64,000 nucleotides of DNA from the NCBI GenBank assembly GCA_025769875.1, contig JAGFNK010000008.1, forward strand, positions 1 to 64,000. Reading direction: 5' to 3'. Below, piece after piece: positions 10,057 to 21,405 of this stretch (positions are counted from its first letter, which is position 1; each line of letters begins with the position of its first letter). The translations under genes and the position numbers were made by a program. This DNA is from Russula earlei (taxonomy: Eukaryota > Basidiomycota > Agaricomycetes > Russulales > Russulaceae). Under the pieces are notes generated by a model. It ran no database searches, had not been told where the DNA came from, and saw only the letters and a program-made list of their open reading frames with translations.

Positions 10057-13000
10057 TCAACCTCGGTGGTCACCAATGGCCCCGTTGGGGGTGGGCGGTG
10101 CCGCGCCTGGGGGTAAAGCGGCGTAGAGTGATGTAGGACGCGAGTATCTGTTCTGTTGGGGCGGCTGGGACGTACGGCGTGCCGGACGGGACACACGACG
10201 GACTCCCTCCGGACCTGGGACCGGTCCATTATCTGACAAACTCACCCCGCGTGCTCGACGTCGACCAGATGGGGAAGGCGATGATGCTGGACCACCGTCA
10301 TGTTCTGCGTTATAGTTCTCGTGGTTGGACTGGAATGGATTCGCGGATTCTCCGGGATATACGGCCTGCTTGGCGAATTGTTCCATTGCTATGGGCTGTA
10401 CGCGTATTTTGGTGTTCATGGATCCCGCGACCGGAAGTTGATGCGCCATAATAGTCCTCAGCAGGTTGCTCGGTCGTATTGGAGACCGGACTGTGGATAA
10501 GACGTTGATGAGAGGAAGAATTGTCCGAATATATATCTTCGCTTGATCGAGCCACAGATGATGAGGAGCCGCCATTCGTTCCTGGGCGACTCAAGGCGAG
10601 CGGAGCAGGAAGCGTAAGCAACTGATTGCTGTCATAACGCGGACGAGAGCTTCCAGCATTTGCGAGTGAGTCCGCCGTGCTCGCATCAAAGCCTTGCGAG
10701 GGCGTGGCACCCGTGTCGCTGTAAGATATTGTAGAATACCTGTCCCTACGGTCAGTTTCACGACGGAATAAAGGTCCAAGCTCTTACCGTCTCGGGGTGC
10801 CGGACTTCGGTTCGTAGTAGGTCGAATCCCTCGACTGTGCGCCACTCCTCCATCGTCTCTCGCGCTCAAATTCCGCCCAACGTTTCATTACGATGTTCGT
10901 CGAATCAAACTCGCCCTCCTTATCGCCATGATTTCCGCCTTTGTCCCCGGATACCTGGCGGGTCTGACCCCACGAAAAGTCGTCGAAATGCCAATATGCA
11001 TAAGCGGGAAGAATACCGTTCCATATTGGAAGCGAGAGAAGGTAGACCACCATCCAGCCGACGTATGCAACCTTGCGCGTGGTAATGACAATAAGTAGTC
11101 CGGGGAGACCCAGGATAATGGCCAGGAGGGCCAAAGGGATTGTAGTATTCGTATGCCCGGGGATGACAGAACTGATGATGAGGTATATGGTGAAGGATAT
11201 GGCAGCAGGGAGGACAAGTGTGCCGGCAAGTTCCATTCCGACAACAAACTGCATAGAGAAGCAGAATGTCCCACAAAGATCGCGAACAAGGACCAATTCA
11301 GCTAGATTGTGTACTGTCGAATTGATCCAACGACGGCGCTGGGAGATCAGGACCCTAAAAGTATCGGGGACGATGGTCTTGCAGACTGCCGAAGGTAAAA
11401 AAATATTCTTGCGTTTTGGGAAAGTTTTCAGCATGAGTGTGGTGAGATACCGATCTTCTCCGAGAAGCAACAAATTCTTCTTGTGCAACGTATCAACCAC
11501 GTTCTCCGAATAGTGCTCGACAATATCAGGGTTTGCCAGAATGGGAACCCAATAGCCAGACGCGCCTTTCGGCGCTTTGACGCGATACATACTAAAACAG
11601 CCTGGCAAGCATGTAACGCCACCGAACATTGATTCGAATGCCTTTGTCATGTGGTGTGAAATATAGTACTCGAAGACTAGAGAACAAACGGTGAGGGAGA
11701 TAGTACATTGAAGAAATAACATCGAACTCACCTTGAATCATAGTAACCCAAGTTTCCCCCTTGTTAGCGATCTTGGTTTCGCCGCAGAGTCCCATGATTT
11801 CCTCATCTTGAACCATGCATGACGCCATCCGCGTAAGTGAGTCAGGAAAGACTTTCGTATCGGCATCTACGCAAAGAACCAATTCATAACGATCCGGGCT
11901 CACGCCAGTCACTCGCCAGAGGGAATTGAAGAATTCGTACTCGAACGTGGTCATACGTTCGTCAAACATGACTTTCTGAAGGAAGGCCATGACGACAATT
12001 TGCGAATCGCGTTTGCCACGGTTTCCAGGCTTAGGATCCGAAAGTTCGAGTGGGTTACCGGTCTTTGCAACTAAAACCATTGGTACACGTTGCTGCTTGG
12101 ACATCTCTACAGTTGCATCGTCGTAGTCATAGAAACCAGCATAAACTTTGGCCATATTGTGTCGCTTGTGACCGTCCGCGATGGCGACATAGGAATGCGC
12201 CTCAACGTCTTCAGGATCGATCACAAACTCTTTCATCATGGACAGGCAGATTTCTGGAGTCGTCTTGTCATTCCCAGTACCTTTGACCATGCCATCTGCG
12301 ATGACTAAGATGAGCTTGTGACTGTTGGGGTAATCGGTGGTGGCAAGCGAATCGAGGGTCGTACGTAAACCCTCGACTGACTCAGAGTAAGCCGTTACGA
12401 GACAAATCGTGTGCGCGAGTCGGAAACCAAACGGTTCATAATCTGGAGCGGGCTGGGGAACGACGTCGTTGAGGGGGAATGGACACACGACGTCCGGAAA
12501 CGCGCGAGAGTCGTTAAGGGATGAGGAACTCCTCGATGCATGATAGAGTGCATCCTGGGCGGCAGACTTGCCGTTCTTTCCTGAGGCCCCGGGTGAATTG
12601 TAGACACTCATCGTGCCACGCTTGTAAGAGACAGCTTCAACTGCACCATATGCTGTGTTCGGCCGGGCGCCAACGCCTTTCATGATATTGTCTGAAGGTG
12701 TAAAGCGCGACTGACGGGGGAGAAAATGGCCCTTCTTCTCCTTCTTATAGGGGGTGTATCCGTTCTTTGACACATTGGGCCGATACTGGCTGGGAGCGGG
12801 GCGGTAGATGTCATCGGTCCAGTTCTCGATTGCGGCCATCCGTTGCATCCGTTGTTCGTACGTTTCGTGCCTGGACATGCCGAGTTTATTGGCGAAAAAC
12901 CAAGCAAACATTACGGCCATGACGAAGCGGATGGCGACGACGCCGACGATGAAAATGAGGGAAACGTAGAGGACGATGTCCGAGGCAACACAACCGATGC

Positions 13001-14645
13001 TATTCGTGTCGATGAAGCCAACACCAATGATATTCTGAAGGCAATGTCCAAGCGTCTGTTGCTTTGTGCGCTCCAGGAACATGGAGATGTCTCTGCTATT
13101 GAAGGAACCATCGTGTTGCGCAAACTGATCGAAAATCGCTGGATAATTGACTTCTCCTTTACTGAGCCATTGGAGAAGGCCAAAATCGAGGACAGTACTG
13201 CGAGGAACGCTGAATAAAATGCGGCGAGTAAGACACAAGCCCACTCACGACTCGTAAACGGCGAGATTCCGATTTGGGTTCTTTATATCATCCCAGGAAT
13301 AGTAAACTTGCCCCATAGGACTCAACTTTGCCAACTGTGACCGTGCTTGGGAATCGACATGGCAATTTATGTTGCTCTCATAACCCGTGAGATTGACCCC
13401 AGATGTACCATGTTGATTGTAGATGTTGCACGGAAAATACCAGTCTAATTGGCCATTTGTCCCAGTGATGCTCGAGTTTGACGCCTTGGTAATGATCCCC
13501 TGGCAGGGCCCGTTGGTATTCTGGAACAGAAACGAGATGTCGTTCCCCGCGGCATTCCAGTTTCCTTCGAAGAGCGGGTTACTGTGGCCGTCAAAAGGTC
13601 CAACTTTGGGATGGTTGAAGTGGGAAAAGTCGTAGTCATAGCCATGTACAATGACGGAAGCGGTATCGATGAAGCCAGCGTGAAATCGATTCGGCGGCTT
13701 TCCGCAGACAACTTCAGTGAAGCCAAAGGTCAAAAATCCGACACCGGCCATCAAAACCACGATTAAACTGATTAAACCCATTTTTTCTCTCCAGGCGCGC
13801 TGTTGCTCCGGGCTGCCGATACCTGAACAAGGAGTTGGTTAACTTGATTTAGTAGATACGGCAAAAAGATCCACTCACCGCATGATCGCAACAGGAATGG
13901 CGGCACACAGACCGTGAGAAGGTAACAATACGTCACCCAACCATCATGGGGTCCAGGAATATTCCCCAGCCAACGTCGAGGGTGTTCCGGCGGTTGTTCC
14001 ACATCGGTCGGAGACTGACGCTTTCTTCGAAGAGTGCCACGCTTGAACAACGCGAGACCAGACTCATGAACGTCTTCCTCACGGCCCAAAAGAGACCGAC
14101 CACGGCGGAGGGGAGTACGGTGGGGGGCATTACCGGTGGCTAGAGGGCGGAATGAGATAAGAACGATAGAAGCGCAGATAGATAGAGGACGGACTAGATG
14201 GAAGGACGAGATTCGCATTGGCATCTTCGAGCATTGCGGCGTGAGTGCGGTAGTGCCATTGTCGATGACCGGGTTCGATTTTTTCCCTGTCGGGTCGGAC
14301 TAGGCTCTTTTTCCTTCCTACGAGCGCGGCATCCGCCATCACGAACCCAGATTCGGGGTCGGGACTAGCTTGTGACAAGACATTCTGGTACGCGGAATGT
14401 TGTCGTACTCTGCCTGGTTGATCAAGTGGGGCTTGTCGGTCTCCTCTTTCGATGGTCTGAAAAGATACATTATTGGCATTGTAACCACCATCGCGAGGGC
14501 GTGAGGAAGAGCGGTGTTGTGGACTATAAGGGGAGGAGGGTTGATCGACATAGGAAGTGGGAGAATTTGTAGGCAACGGCTGTTGAGAGTACTGGGAATA
14601 GGACGGTCTAGGTGCGCGAGGTGGGCGCTGGCCGGAATAGTCCAT
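10057..14645 (-). CDS. Class IV (Chs3-type) chitin synthase
   Basis: Plasma-membrane GT2 enzyme polymerising N-acetylglucosamine from UDP-GlcNAc into cell-wall chitin. The N-terminal 120 residues are a Pro/Ser/Gln-rich cytosolic tail, then come membrane helices and a lumenal region. The catalytic domain shows [13 protein letters not shown], a [13 protein letters not shown] block, [11 protein letters not shown] and the product-binding QRRRW motif (in [15 protein letters not shown]). Membrane helices and a long Ser/Pro/Arg-rich C-terminal tail follow. The [17 protein letters not shown] context places it in class IV rather than classes I-III, and no myosin motor domain is present, excluding classes V/VII. 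Introns are numerous in the N-terminal half. Confidence 0.92.
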
Positions 14646-14992
14646 GGTAGAGACGGTTGGTGGGGACTACAGGGACATGCAATGTGTAAAGGACGTCGGA
14701 TAAAAGGACGGGAAAAAGTGGGAGAGGGGGAGGGGGGAAAGGTGTGGAGGGAGCGTGGGTGTGGCTAGGGAAACCGTGAGTGCCAAGTTAAGATGAACAA
14801 ACAAAAATGGGCAATTAAAATGCGTGAGGCGTGCAACAAGCGACCGCTGCGACGCTTCGAATTAGCCGTCTCGTCTATCAACCTTTAATCGGCTGTGAGC
14901 AAGTGTTCTTGATCAGACCCTCGGATCACCGCGAAAAAAAAAGAGGGTAGGGAGGGGTCCGGGGGATACGGCTCGACGTTCACGTTTTCAGT

Positions 14993-15008
14993 TGACGTCG
15001 TGACGTAA
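14993..15008. promoter_or_regulatory. Tandem TGACGT (CRE/ATF-like) sites
   Basis: TGACGTCG at 14993-15000 is followed directly by TGACGTAA at 15001-15008. These match the core bound by ATF/CREB-type bZIP proteins such as fission yeast Atf1. They lie about 350 bp upstream of the chitin synthase start and 50 bp upstream of the tRNA gene. Function is inferred only from the motif. Confidence 0.35.
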
Positions 15009-15057
15009 ACCCGGACGACACTATTCCATCACCTTAGTAAGTCTAAAAATATTGCCC

Positions 15058-15139
15058 GGCGAGATGGCCGAGCGGTCTAAGGCGCCAGACTAAGGATCTG
15101 GTCTCTTCGGGGGCGTGGGTTCGAATCCCACTCTCGTCA
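15058..15139 (+). tRNA. tRNA-Leu (anticodon AAG)
   Basis: An 82-nt class II tRNA. The acceptor stem GGCGAGA pairs with TCTCGTC with one G-T wobble, and the discriminator base is A. The D-arm has GCC...GGC, and the anticodon arm is CCAGA-CTAAGGA-TCTGG, giving anticodon AAG. A long variable arm (around TCTCTTCGGGGG), expected for leucine, is followed by a T-arm GTGGG-TTCGAAT-CCCAC. There is no intron, and the B-box is intact. CCA is not encoded, as usual in eukaryotes. Confidence 0.96.
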
Positions 15140-15141
15140 AC

Positions 15142-15150
15142 TTTTTTTTT
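15142..15150 (+). terminator. RNA polymerase III terminator of the tRNA gene
   Basis: A run of nine T residues starts three bases after the tRNA discriminator base, the normal Pol III termination signal. Confidence 0.85.
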
Positions 15151-15249
15151 GGCCTAGGCTGCTGGTTGCCCTCACAAAAGGCATATGTAGAACACTAATT
15201 ACACATAACGCGTAGAACCAAGATCGCAATCCACTCATTCATCAGTGGT

Positions 15250-16148
15250 TCACACCAACGTCTCGCCAATCGTGAAGTGTACGTGGTCACCTTCCCCCAA
15301 AGTAAGCCGTACTGGCAGACGAGGGTCGATCCGTATGGGAGCAGAGGTGCCGATGTAGAAGTCGCCACGACTGAAGTTGCGAGTGATGGCAGCCGCCTCC
15401 TCTTCGGTGAGGGGTCGTGGACGCTTATTCGGACGAAAAGTCGAAGTCGACGCCCCAGTGAATGACCCGTTGTATTCATAGTACTGCTGATGGGTGAGAC
15501 TGGGGGGTTGCATATAAGAAATGGGCGCAGTCGGAAAGGGAGGAATGCCGGGAGCTACGCACGTTGCCTCAGCCGTCATGGGCACGAACGATATCAATGA
15601 AGACGAACCAGGGGTTTGCTGCTGCGAGTGATCAACGGGCGCCTCTGGGTCCGGATAAGCACAGGTGGCACCAAGGCCACGTTTGAGGCAGCTCTGAAGG
15701 CGATAGGGTGACGATAGGATACACGTGGCGAGCCTATGCGGATATGCGCCTACCTGGCATGGGAGGATCTCGCTGCAGCGAGTCTTTCCAGAATGACAAG
15801 AAGTGCATGCACGCCTTACAGCTGGAGCTTTGGCTGAAGTTTAGAAAAGCCGCCAAAAAAAAAAACAAGGGAGGCAAGGCAAATTAAAAAATAAATAAAA
15901 AAGGGATTGGGTTGAGCGGACGACCGACGCGGAAGTGTAAGCAGAAGAAAACCAGCGACGGGAAGAGACCGGGAAAACGCACGCTTCCGAGGAGTATCTG
16001 AGATGCTCGCTTGAGGGCTTTGGTGGAGCTGAGCATGGAGCTGGGGGTCTTGCACAAGCGACTGCGGGGGGGGAGGCTGCTGAAGTTGTTGAGTGTCGAT
16101 CGACGGCGTGGCCGTATCCTGGGCCGGGGTGGGTGCGGAGTCGGACAT
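15250..16148 (-). CDS. Short Zn2Cys6 DNA-binding protein
   Basis: A compact fungal binuclear-zinc-cluster protein of about 229 residues. Exon 1 encodes a Gln/Pro-rich N-terminus. A long T-rich intron (donor GTGCGT) and a second intron interrupt the zinc cluster region. Spliced residues 65-93 carry the cluster with spacing C-x2-C-x6-C-x5-C-x2-C-x8-C, preceded by basic RR. The rest is Pro/Ser/Gln-rich and ends with a short segment containing LTEEEAAAITRNFSRGDFYIG. There is no fungal_trans middle-homology domain, so it is far shorter than typical Gal4-type activators and may be a small regulator or a partner for another factor. It is transcribed divergently from the bHLH gene across 231 bp. Confidence 0.82.
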
Positions 16149-16246
16149 GGCGGGTTGGCGGAGGGCCGGGCGTGGAGGAGGATCTGTTCTGGTTCTGCGA
16201 GGCCGTGAGCCGCTTTATGTATCGATGTTTGGTTCCGGTTTTCGGT

Positions 16247-16272
16247 CGGTAACCGGTCCATTCCCGGAACCG
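16247..16272. promoter_or_regulatory. Inverted CGG/CCG triplets in the shared Zn2Cys6/bHLH promoter
   Basis: CGGTAACCG (16247-16255, CGG-N3-CCG) and CGGAACCG (16265-16272, CGG-N2-CCG) lie between the two divergent starts, with more CGG words just upstream (16235-16245). Zn2Cys6 dimers typically bind paired CGG triplets. Auto- or cross-regulation is inferred from the arrangement. Confidence 0.4.
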
Positions 16273-16379
16273 GCCGTCCTTCTCAGAAAGGCAATCGGTG
16301 CAACAACAGGTCGCCCGAGATGAGATGCCCCGACGACGACGACCCCCATTGTTCCGTCCGTTCATCTCCTTATCTCATC

Positions 16380-17072
16380 ATGGCCTCCAGCAATCAAAAT
16401 TCAAATCACCCTCCCGTGCCATTCTCAGATTTCGACCTTTCCTTTGATCCTTCCCTATTCCCTCCCCCGCCACCCTTACCTCCTTCAGCCGGCCTTTTCT
16501 CCGATTCGGAGTCTACTGACATCTTTGGCTTTCTCGACAACTTCAACATACACTGGGAATTTGAAGCACCGTCCCTTCCCCCAGAAAATCAACGAGAACA
16601 ACTCCCGGCCTTTCATTACGACCCCCCCACGTCTGCCGAATTCCCTACGATGCACCCGTCCGCTCAGCTGCACTCGCAGCTGCAGCACGAACAACAAGAT
16701 CACCACGACACGCCGCAGGGACCTCCGGATGCCTCGGTGCAGACTCCGATTGCTTCCCGCAAACCCCTCCTGTCGAGTCCTCAGAAACGCCTCAATCACA
16801 TCATGTCAGAACAGAAGCGGCGAAATGCTATCCGAGAAGGCTACGCGCAATTGACTACGCTGCTCGCGCCCAAAGGTGCCCCGCCCGGGACCGGCATGCC
16901 TACCAGGGGACGTCCGAAAGGCAGCGGGGGTAGAGGAAAGGGCAGAACGAAGGGTAAGAGCGGCGTTCTCTTCCGTGCTGTTGAGTATTGCCACTGGTTG
17001 GAGGAGGGAATTGAAGCGTTGAGGGAAGAGGTCGGCAGGGTCGAGGCAGCTGCTGGCATCCTTTCTGGATGA
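16380..17072 (+). CDS. bHLH transcription factor with long basic loop
   Basis: Nuclear DNA-binding protein of 230 residues in a single exon. The N-terminal half is acidic, Pro-rich and low in complexity (a polyproline run near residues 30-38), resembling an activation region. Residues about 138-160 form the basic region and helix 1 (RLNHIMSEQKRRNAIREGY). A long loop with RGRPKGSGGRGKGRTKGK, AT-hook-like, precedes helix 2 (SGVLFRAVEYCHWLEEGIEAL). The E and RR residues of the basic region fit E-box recognition. I chose the methionine at 16380 (MASSNQ) because it follows a clean context; an in-frame ATG 60 bp upstream is possible. Confidence 0.85.
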   Translation: MASSNQNSNHPPVPFSDFDLSFDPSLFPPPPPLPPSAGLFSDSESTDIFGFLDNFNIHWEFEAPSLPPENQREQLPAFHYDPPTSAEFPTMHPSAQLHSQLQHEQQDHHDTPQGPPDASVQTPIASRKPLLSSPQKRLNHIMSEQKRRNAIREGYAQLTTLLAPKGAPPGTGMPTRGRPKGSGGRGKGRTKGKSGVLFRAVEYCHWLEEGIEALREEVGRVEAAAGILSG

Positions 17073-17243
17073 CACTTGATAGACTTGTCGTACGTACCCC
17101 TGATATTCTCAGTCACCTCGCTCACATACATATATATTAGGTCGTGTATATGTTTCACTGTATTCCCCATTCAAGCGATTATCGATTTATGTATCACGAT
17201 CACATGATTCCCCCGTTCCTATCACACACCTTCCTTCTATGGA

Positions 17244-18111
17244 ATGCCCTACGCCGTTCCCATGGCCCCACCGTCATCTCCACCTCCACCTCCTACGGTC
17301 TCGCGCCCGGACTGGCCAGTCCCAACCCTGAAACTGCGAATTGACGACCTGTCTCATCCAGGAATAAAGCTTTTCTTTGACAATGTCGATCCCATCCGAG
17401 TCATGCATGATGCCGCAGTCGCAGTCTTCCGGTGGCTCTACGTCACGACGGACAAGGCACCAAAGCAGTGAGTGGGCCGCTCGCTGGTGCGCACCGCAAA
17501 ACATATGTGTGGATCGTCAATGCCGCGCTTTTACAGTGTGCAGAGCATACTGCTCGTCCTTCGACCCATGGACGGCGTGGCGTACACAACCGGCTCGGAG
17601 ACGACCAAAGGAGATCCACTTTGCGTGCCAGCACATTGTGAACTGCACGGACCGTTGCGCGGATGAGATCCGCGGCGTTCTGGTACACGAGGTAGTCCAC
17701 TGCTTCCAATACAATGGTCAGGGCGCCTGCCCCGGCGGCCTCGTCGAAGGCGTCGCAGGTATGTTCCCCACCCCACCACTCTGAACGTTTTGAGTTTGGG
17801 GGACCGCTGCAGATTGGGTTCGCCTTTGTTCTGGTTTCGTGCCACCGCATTGGAAGCCCGGCGGAGAACGTTGGGACGCCGGCTATCATGTCACGGCATA
17901 CTTTTTGCAATGGCTGACCGAGCGGTATGGCGAGGGTACAGTGCCCGAAATCAACGAGTTGATGAGGGACGCCCCATACGACGAGCACATCTTCAAAACC
18001 GTGACGGGTCGTAAGATCGGAAAGCTCTGGAAACTCTATAACGAACAGCTGGGGGGAGGTGGTGGTGGGGATGGGGTCGTTTCGACCTGCAGCGATCCTC
18101 CCGAGACCTGA
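17244..18111 (+). CDS. Basic secretory protein (PBSP/BSP)-type metallopeptidase, apparent frameshift
   Basis: Family PF04450, related to plant basic secretory proteins and predicted zinc metallopeptidases. Exon 1 runs to about 17470. Exon 2 gives ILLVLRPMDGVAYTTGSETTK, and the motif HEVVH (HExxH-type zinc site) lies in VLVHEVVHCFQYNGQG, followed by GLVEGVADWVRL across a GTATGT...CTGCAG intron. The last exon ends with KIGKLWKLYNEQL and a glycine-rich tail. The conserved reading frame breaks by +1 at 17607-17613: TTK should continue directly into EIHFACQHI, but one extra base shifts it and the upstream frame soon stops. No plausible intron removes the break. It is either an assembly indel or a recent pseudogene. 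No signal peptide is visible. Confidence 0.8.
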
Positions 18112-18270
18112 AAGAGAGGTAGACAGGGGAGACGCGGTTATTAGGACCGTCGTCCACGATCAGCTCGACCAATAGAGCCTAGCTAGATCCATGATCGAAT
18201 ACAATGCAAATATGACAGAATAAGAAAGAAAAAAAAAAACGGAGCAAAAGCAAGGTGAGCCGAAACTAGG

Positions 18271-21200
18271 CTATCCCATCTCCTCCTCTAGCTCCCGAGC
18301 TAAGAAGTCATCTTCAAAACCATCGCCGAATATGCTTTCGTCATCTTCTTCATCCTCCTCCTCGTCCTCCTCGCGAGGACTCGGAACCGTTGGGGGCGCA
18401 AACTCTTCCGGAGAGATGGACTCCTTGAGCTTGGAGGCATTCTGCCGGTCTTTGGCAAGCTTCTTGCGTTTGGACAGTGGCGAACGGAGCAAGTCGTCGT
18501 CGCTCGCATTCAACCCAGCTTCAGACGGAGTAAGACTTCGCAACCGTTTGCGTCTGGTTCGTGGAGAGGAAGGTGCGCTTTGAGATGACGGCCTCAGACA
18601 AGCGTCAACAACGACGAGAACCGAATCGCGCACCTGCCGCCGTCAACGCTGCCCGTCTCACCTCCGAGACGTTGATCGTTCTTGCGAGCGCTCTCTGATG
18701 TGTGACCCATGTCCTTTGAGCTTGCACCATCGCCATCATCTCCATTGCCATCTCCCTCTTCGTCCTCGTCCTCGTCCTCCTCGTCCCCGCTCGCCAAAAA
18801 CTCTCGGAGTTCCTCATCTGCGTCTTCCCATGACAGCGACAGTTCCAGACTCTGCGATTGTTCCGAAATGCGTTTCAAGTCGTCGAGCTCCTCCTCGTAC
18901 ATCGTGCCGCTCCCCTGCGCCGCCGCCATCCCCGTAGCAGCGGCTCCAGAGCCGCCATTCCCGGACCCGGGTTCGACGTCCCAGTCATCTGCGTCAGGCT
19001 CTGGGTCAGACGAAATCTGCTGAGCGTCAGGCGGCGCTGGGGAACTCGCCGTGTCCGGCGCAGTGGCACTCGAGGACAGGGGTTCGTCCATCAAGTATGG
19101 TGATTCGTCTTGGCGTTCCCACCGTGCGATGGAGTCCGTGAACCAAGCGAGCCATACAATCTTATGTTACCCCGCTTGCGTGCCTGATCGATCTTTGCCG
19201 TGCCTCGCTGTCGCCAGGTGTGAGATCAAGAGGATCCTACATGGAGATAAGGTGACGCACCTTTGCGGCGACAAGATGTGTAACTTCACGCGTCAATTCG
19301 GTATAGCAGGTTGCGCCAAAAGCCTCAGCTAAATTCCATATGTCTGTGCTCTCTGGTCTTGCGTCTAGAGGAATCACACTGGAGAAGAGTATGTGTAGGC
19401 CATCGAACGTTTGAAACCTAAGTCCGGGAATGATGATCTGGGTAAAAAAAAAAATCAGGGCCCACACGTGATTGACGCACGCCTGTACTCACTCGAATGT
19501 CGTACAATACCGACGACGAAGGTTGTGCTTTGTTTACAAATTTAGTTCTTTCTTTATCGGGAGCCCGATTATCGTAAGCTTCGAAGAACTGTTCATGGAT
19601 GGCGTCCAGAAGCTTAAAGGATTTCAGACATTTATGTGTTCGAAGGAAAGGTGCGACTGACCCGCTTGACTCGCTGAAGTTCTGTATCATCGTTCTTGAG
19701 CAGCGCCTTGCGATGATGCTTCTCTCCTGGCGCATCGGAGGTCTTGGAGGAGTTCTCACTTTGACCCGATGCAGTGTCACTCATTGAGGTGTCACTTGCG
19801 AGCTGGCCATTGGCCGCTTCTTGCAGCTCTTCTTGAAGTTTAGCCAAGGGACGTTCCTCCACTTGTGCTTCAAGAGCCAGTGAGTTACGAGCTATCATTT
19901 CCTTCTGTAAAATCTCCTTCCGTGACATGTTCTTCGGCTGAGGTCGTGACGACTGACGTCGACTGAGAATCGTGGGGGACAGGACCTGGAGCCGAGGTTG
20001 AGAGGGTAGATCCTGAGACGGCTGGTGGCTGCCGTCCAAGTGGCGTTGGCGACATCTGAGGCATACCGGACGTTGACGCATCCAATTTGGGCAGAAATGT
20101 TGAGTTGATATCACCAATCCCGACAAAAAAGTCGTCTGTGGGCATGTTAATGAGTTATCGATCTCGAAAGTAAACTCAATCTGACATGGAATAACTTTGA
20201 CAAGATTTGGGCTCCATTCCCAAACATCTGCGCGGTCATCAATGATGACGACCATCGACGTATCAACAGGAAATAGCCGTTGGAGGCTTTTCTGCGTAAG
20301 GCCTTGTGGAGATGTCAACTAAAGAAAGCGGAGCATGGAGAAAGTACACATACTGCCGCTTTCGTCGCGGCTTAAGATTCGACCACCAAAGAACTTCGCG
20401 TCCGGGTCAATGGCCTTGCAGACTTCCTCGGCGTAAGCACGTGTGCCCATAGTATAAACATGCATTTCATACTTGGTCGCAACACTGCTGAGGAAGTCGT
20501 GACATCCCGGGCTGAAGTGCCACCCAAGTCAGTACGGGAACAACGCATGAGGCGAGGACCTACCGAGGTTTGACGTAGTAGAGACAACCCTGTGTTTCTA
20601 CCGCCTTTTCTTTGCCCTTTGCTCGACGCCCGTCTGGCGATGGTGGGAGGCCAAAAGACTCGGGACTGAGGCGAAACTTCTTCACATCCTTCAACGCCTC
20701 CCAGTTAGGATTCACTTGGTCGTCTTCACCTTGGCTTGACTGGTCCGAATCGCTTTCAGCCTCTGAAGATGCCCCTTGACGCGCCTCCCAGGCCTCGCCT
20801 TCGGCAATCCAGTCGCCCACAGTAGGGTCAACGGTAGCATGGACAATGGTTTGGTCAAGGTCAACGATAAGCGAGAGCTTGCGAGTGCTAAATAGGTGCA
20901 TGGCTGTCTCCCGCTCGATGCGCTGTGCTTCCTCGAGAGAAACCTTTGGGCCATTGGCGGAATGGGTCATCTGAATTGATGCTCGCGCTTCGTTGGAAAA
21001 TCCGGTATAGTCAGACCTGTCGTCGATGAACATTGGCATACATGTGCTACAGGATAATACGCACTGAGTCATGTCCTTTCCGCATAGTGCGCAAAGACCG
21101 CCCATCTGTACGCCATGTTTGCAAGGCTCAGAGACATAAACGACCGCTTTGTCTTCACTTGTGATTACATCGCGCTCTTTGACGCACCACCTTTCGATAG

Positions 21201-21405
21201 TTCCATCCACCGGGCAGTCCCAGATGCCAAAGAGTACTTGTGTGCGCCCGCCAGGTTCGGAAGGTCGGGAAGTGAACGAATAAGTCAGCAAGGGAGAGCC
21301 GCGCTGGACTGAATCTGATGTCTTGGCCTGTATTTTGACGACATTTATGGGGAACGGCGTTCCGGGGGGTAGAAAGAGTTGAGAGGAGGAAGAGAGAGAG
21401 GACAT
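18271..21405 (-). CDS. FCP1: FCP1 RNA polymerase II CTD phosphatase
   Basis: Nuclear Mg-dependent phosphatase that dephosphorylates the Rpb1 C-terminal domain to recycle polymerase II. The N-terminal region carries a lipoyl-like segment and a CxxC pair (CALCGKDMTQC). The FCPH catalytic motif DLDQT occurs in LSLIVDLDQTIVHATVDPTV, the DxDx(T/V) signature. A later exon holds VVIIDDRADVWEW, the second acidic motif. Downstream, a BRCT domain is recognisable (PGLRFQTFDGLHILFSSVIP and a following FGATCYTELTREVTHLVA). The C-terminal third is strongly acidic and Ser-rich, typical of the TFIIF/TFIIB-binding tail, and ends GDGFEDDFLARELEEEMG. Multiple introns; divergent from the PP2A scaffold gene. Confidence 0.93.

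Noticed and set aside
10057..14645. Class V/VII chitin synthase with myosin domain
   Set aside because: No myosin motor motifs upstream; the N-terminus is a Pro/Ser-rich tail.
17244..18111. Resolving the metallopeptidase frame break with a 29-34 nt intron
   Set aside because: Such introns would be too short, would delete the conserved GVAYTTGS segment and do not give the right phase.
18271..19094. Simple-sequence repeat array of acidic codons
   Set aside because: These GAG/GAT-rich tracts encode the acidic C-terminal tail expected of FCP1.
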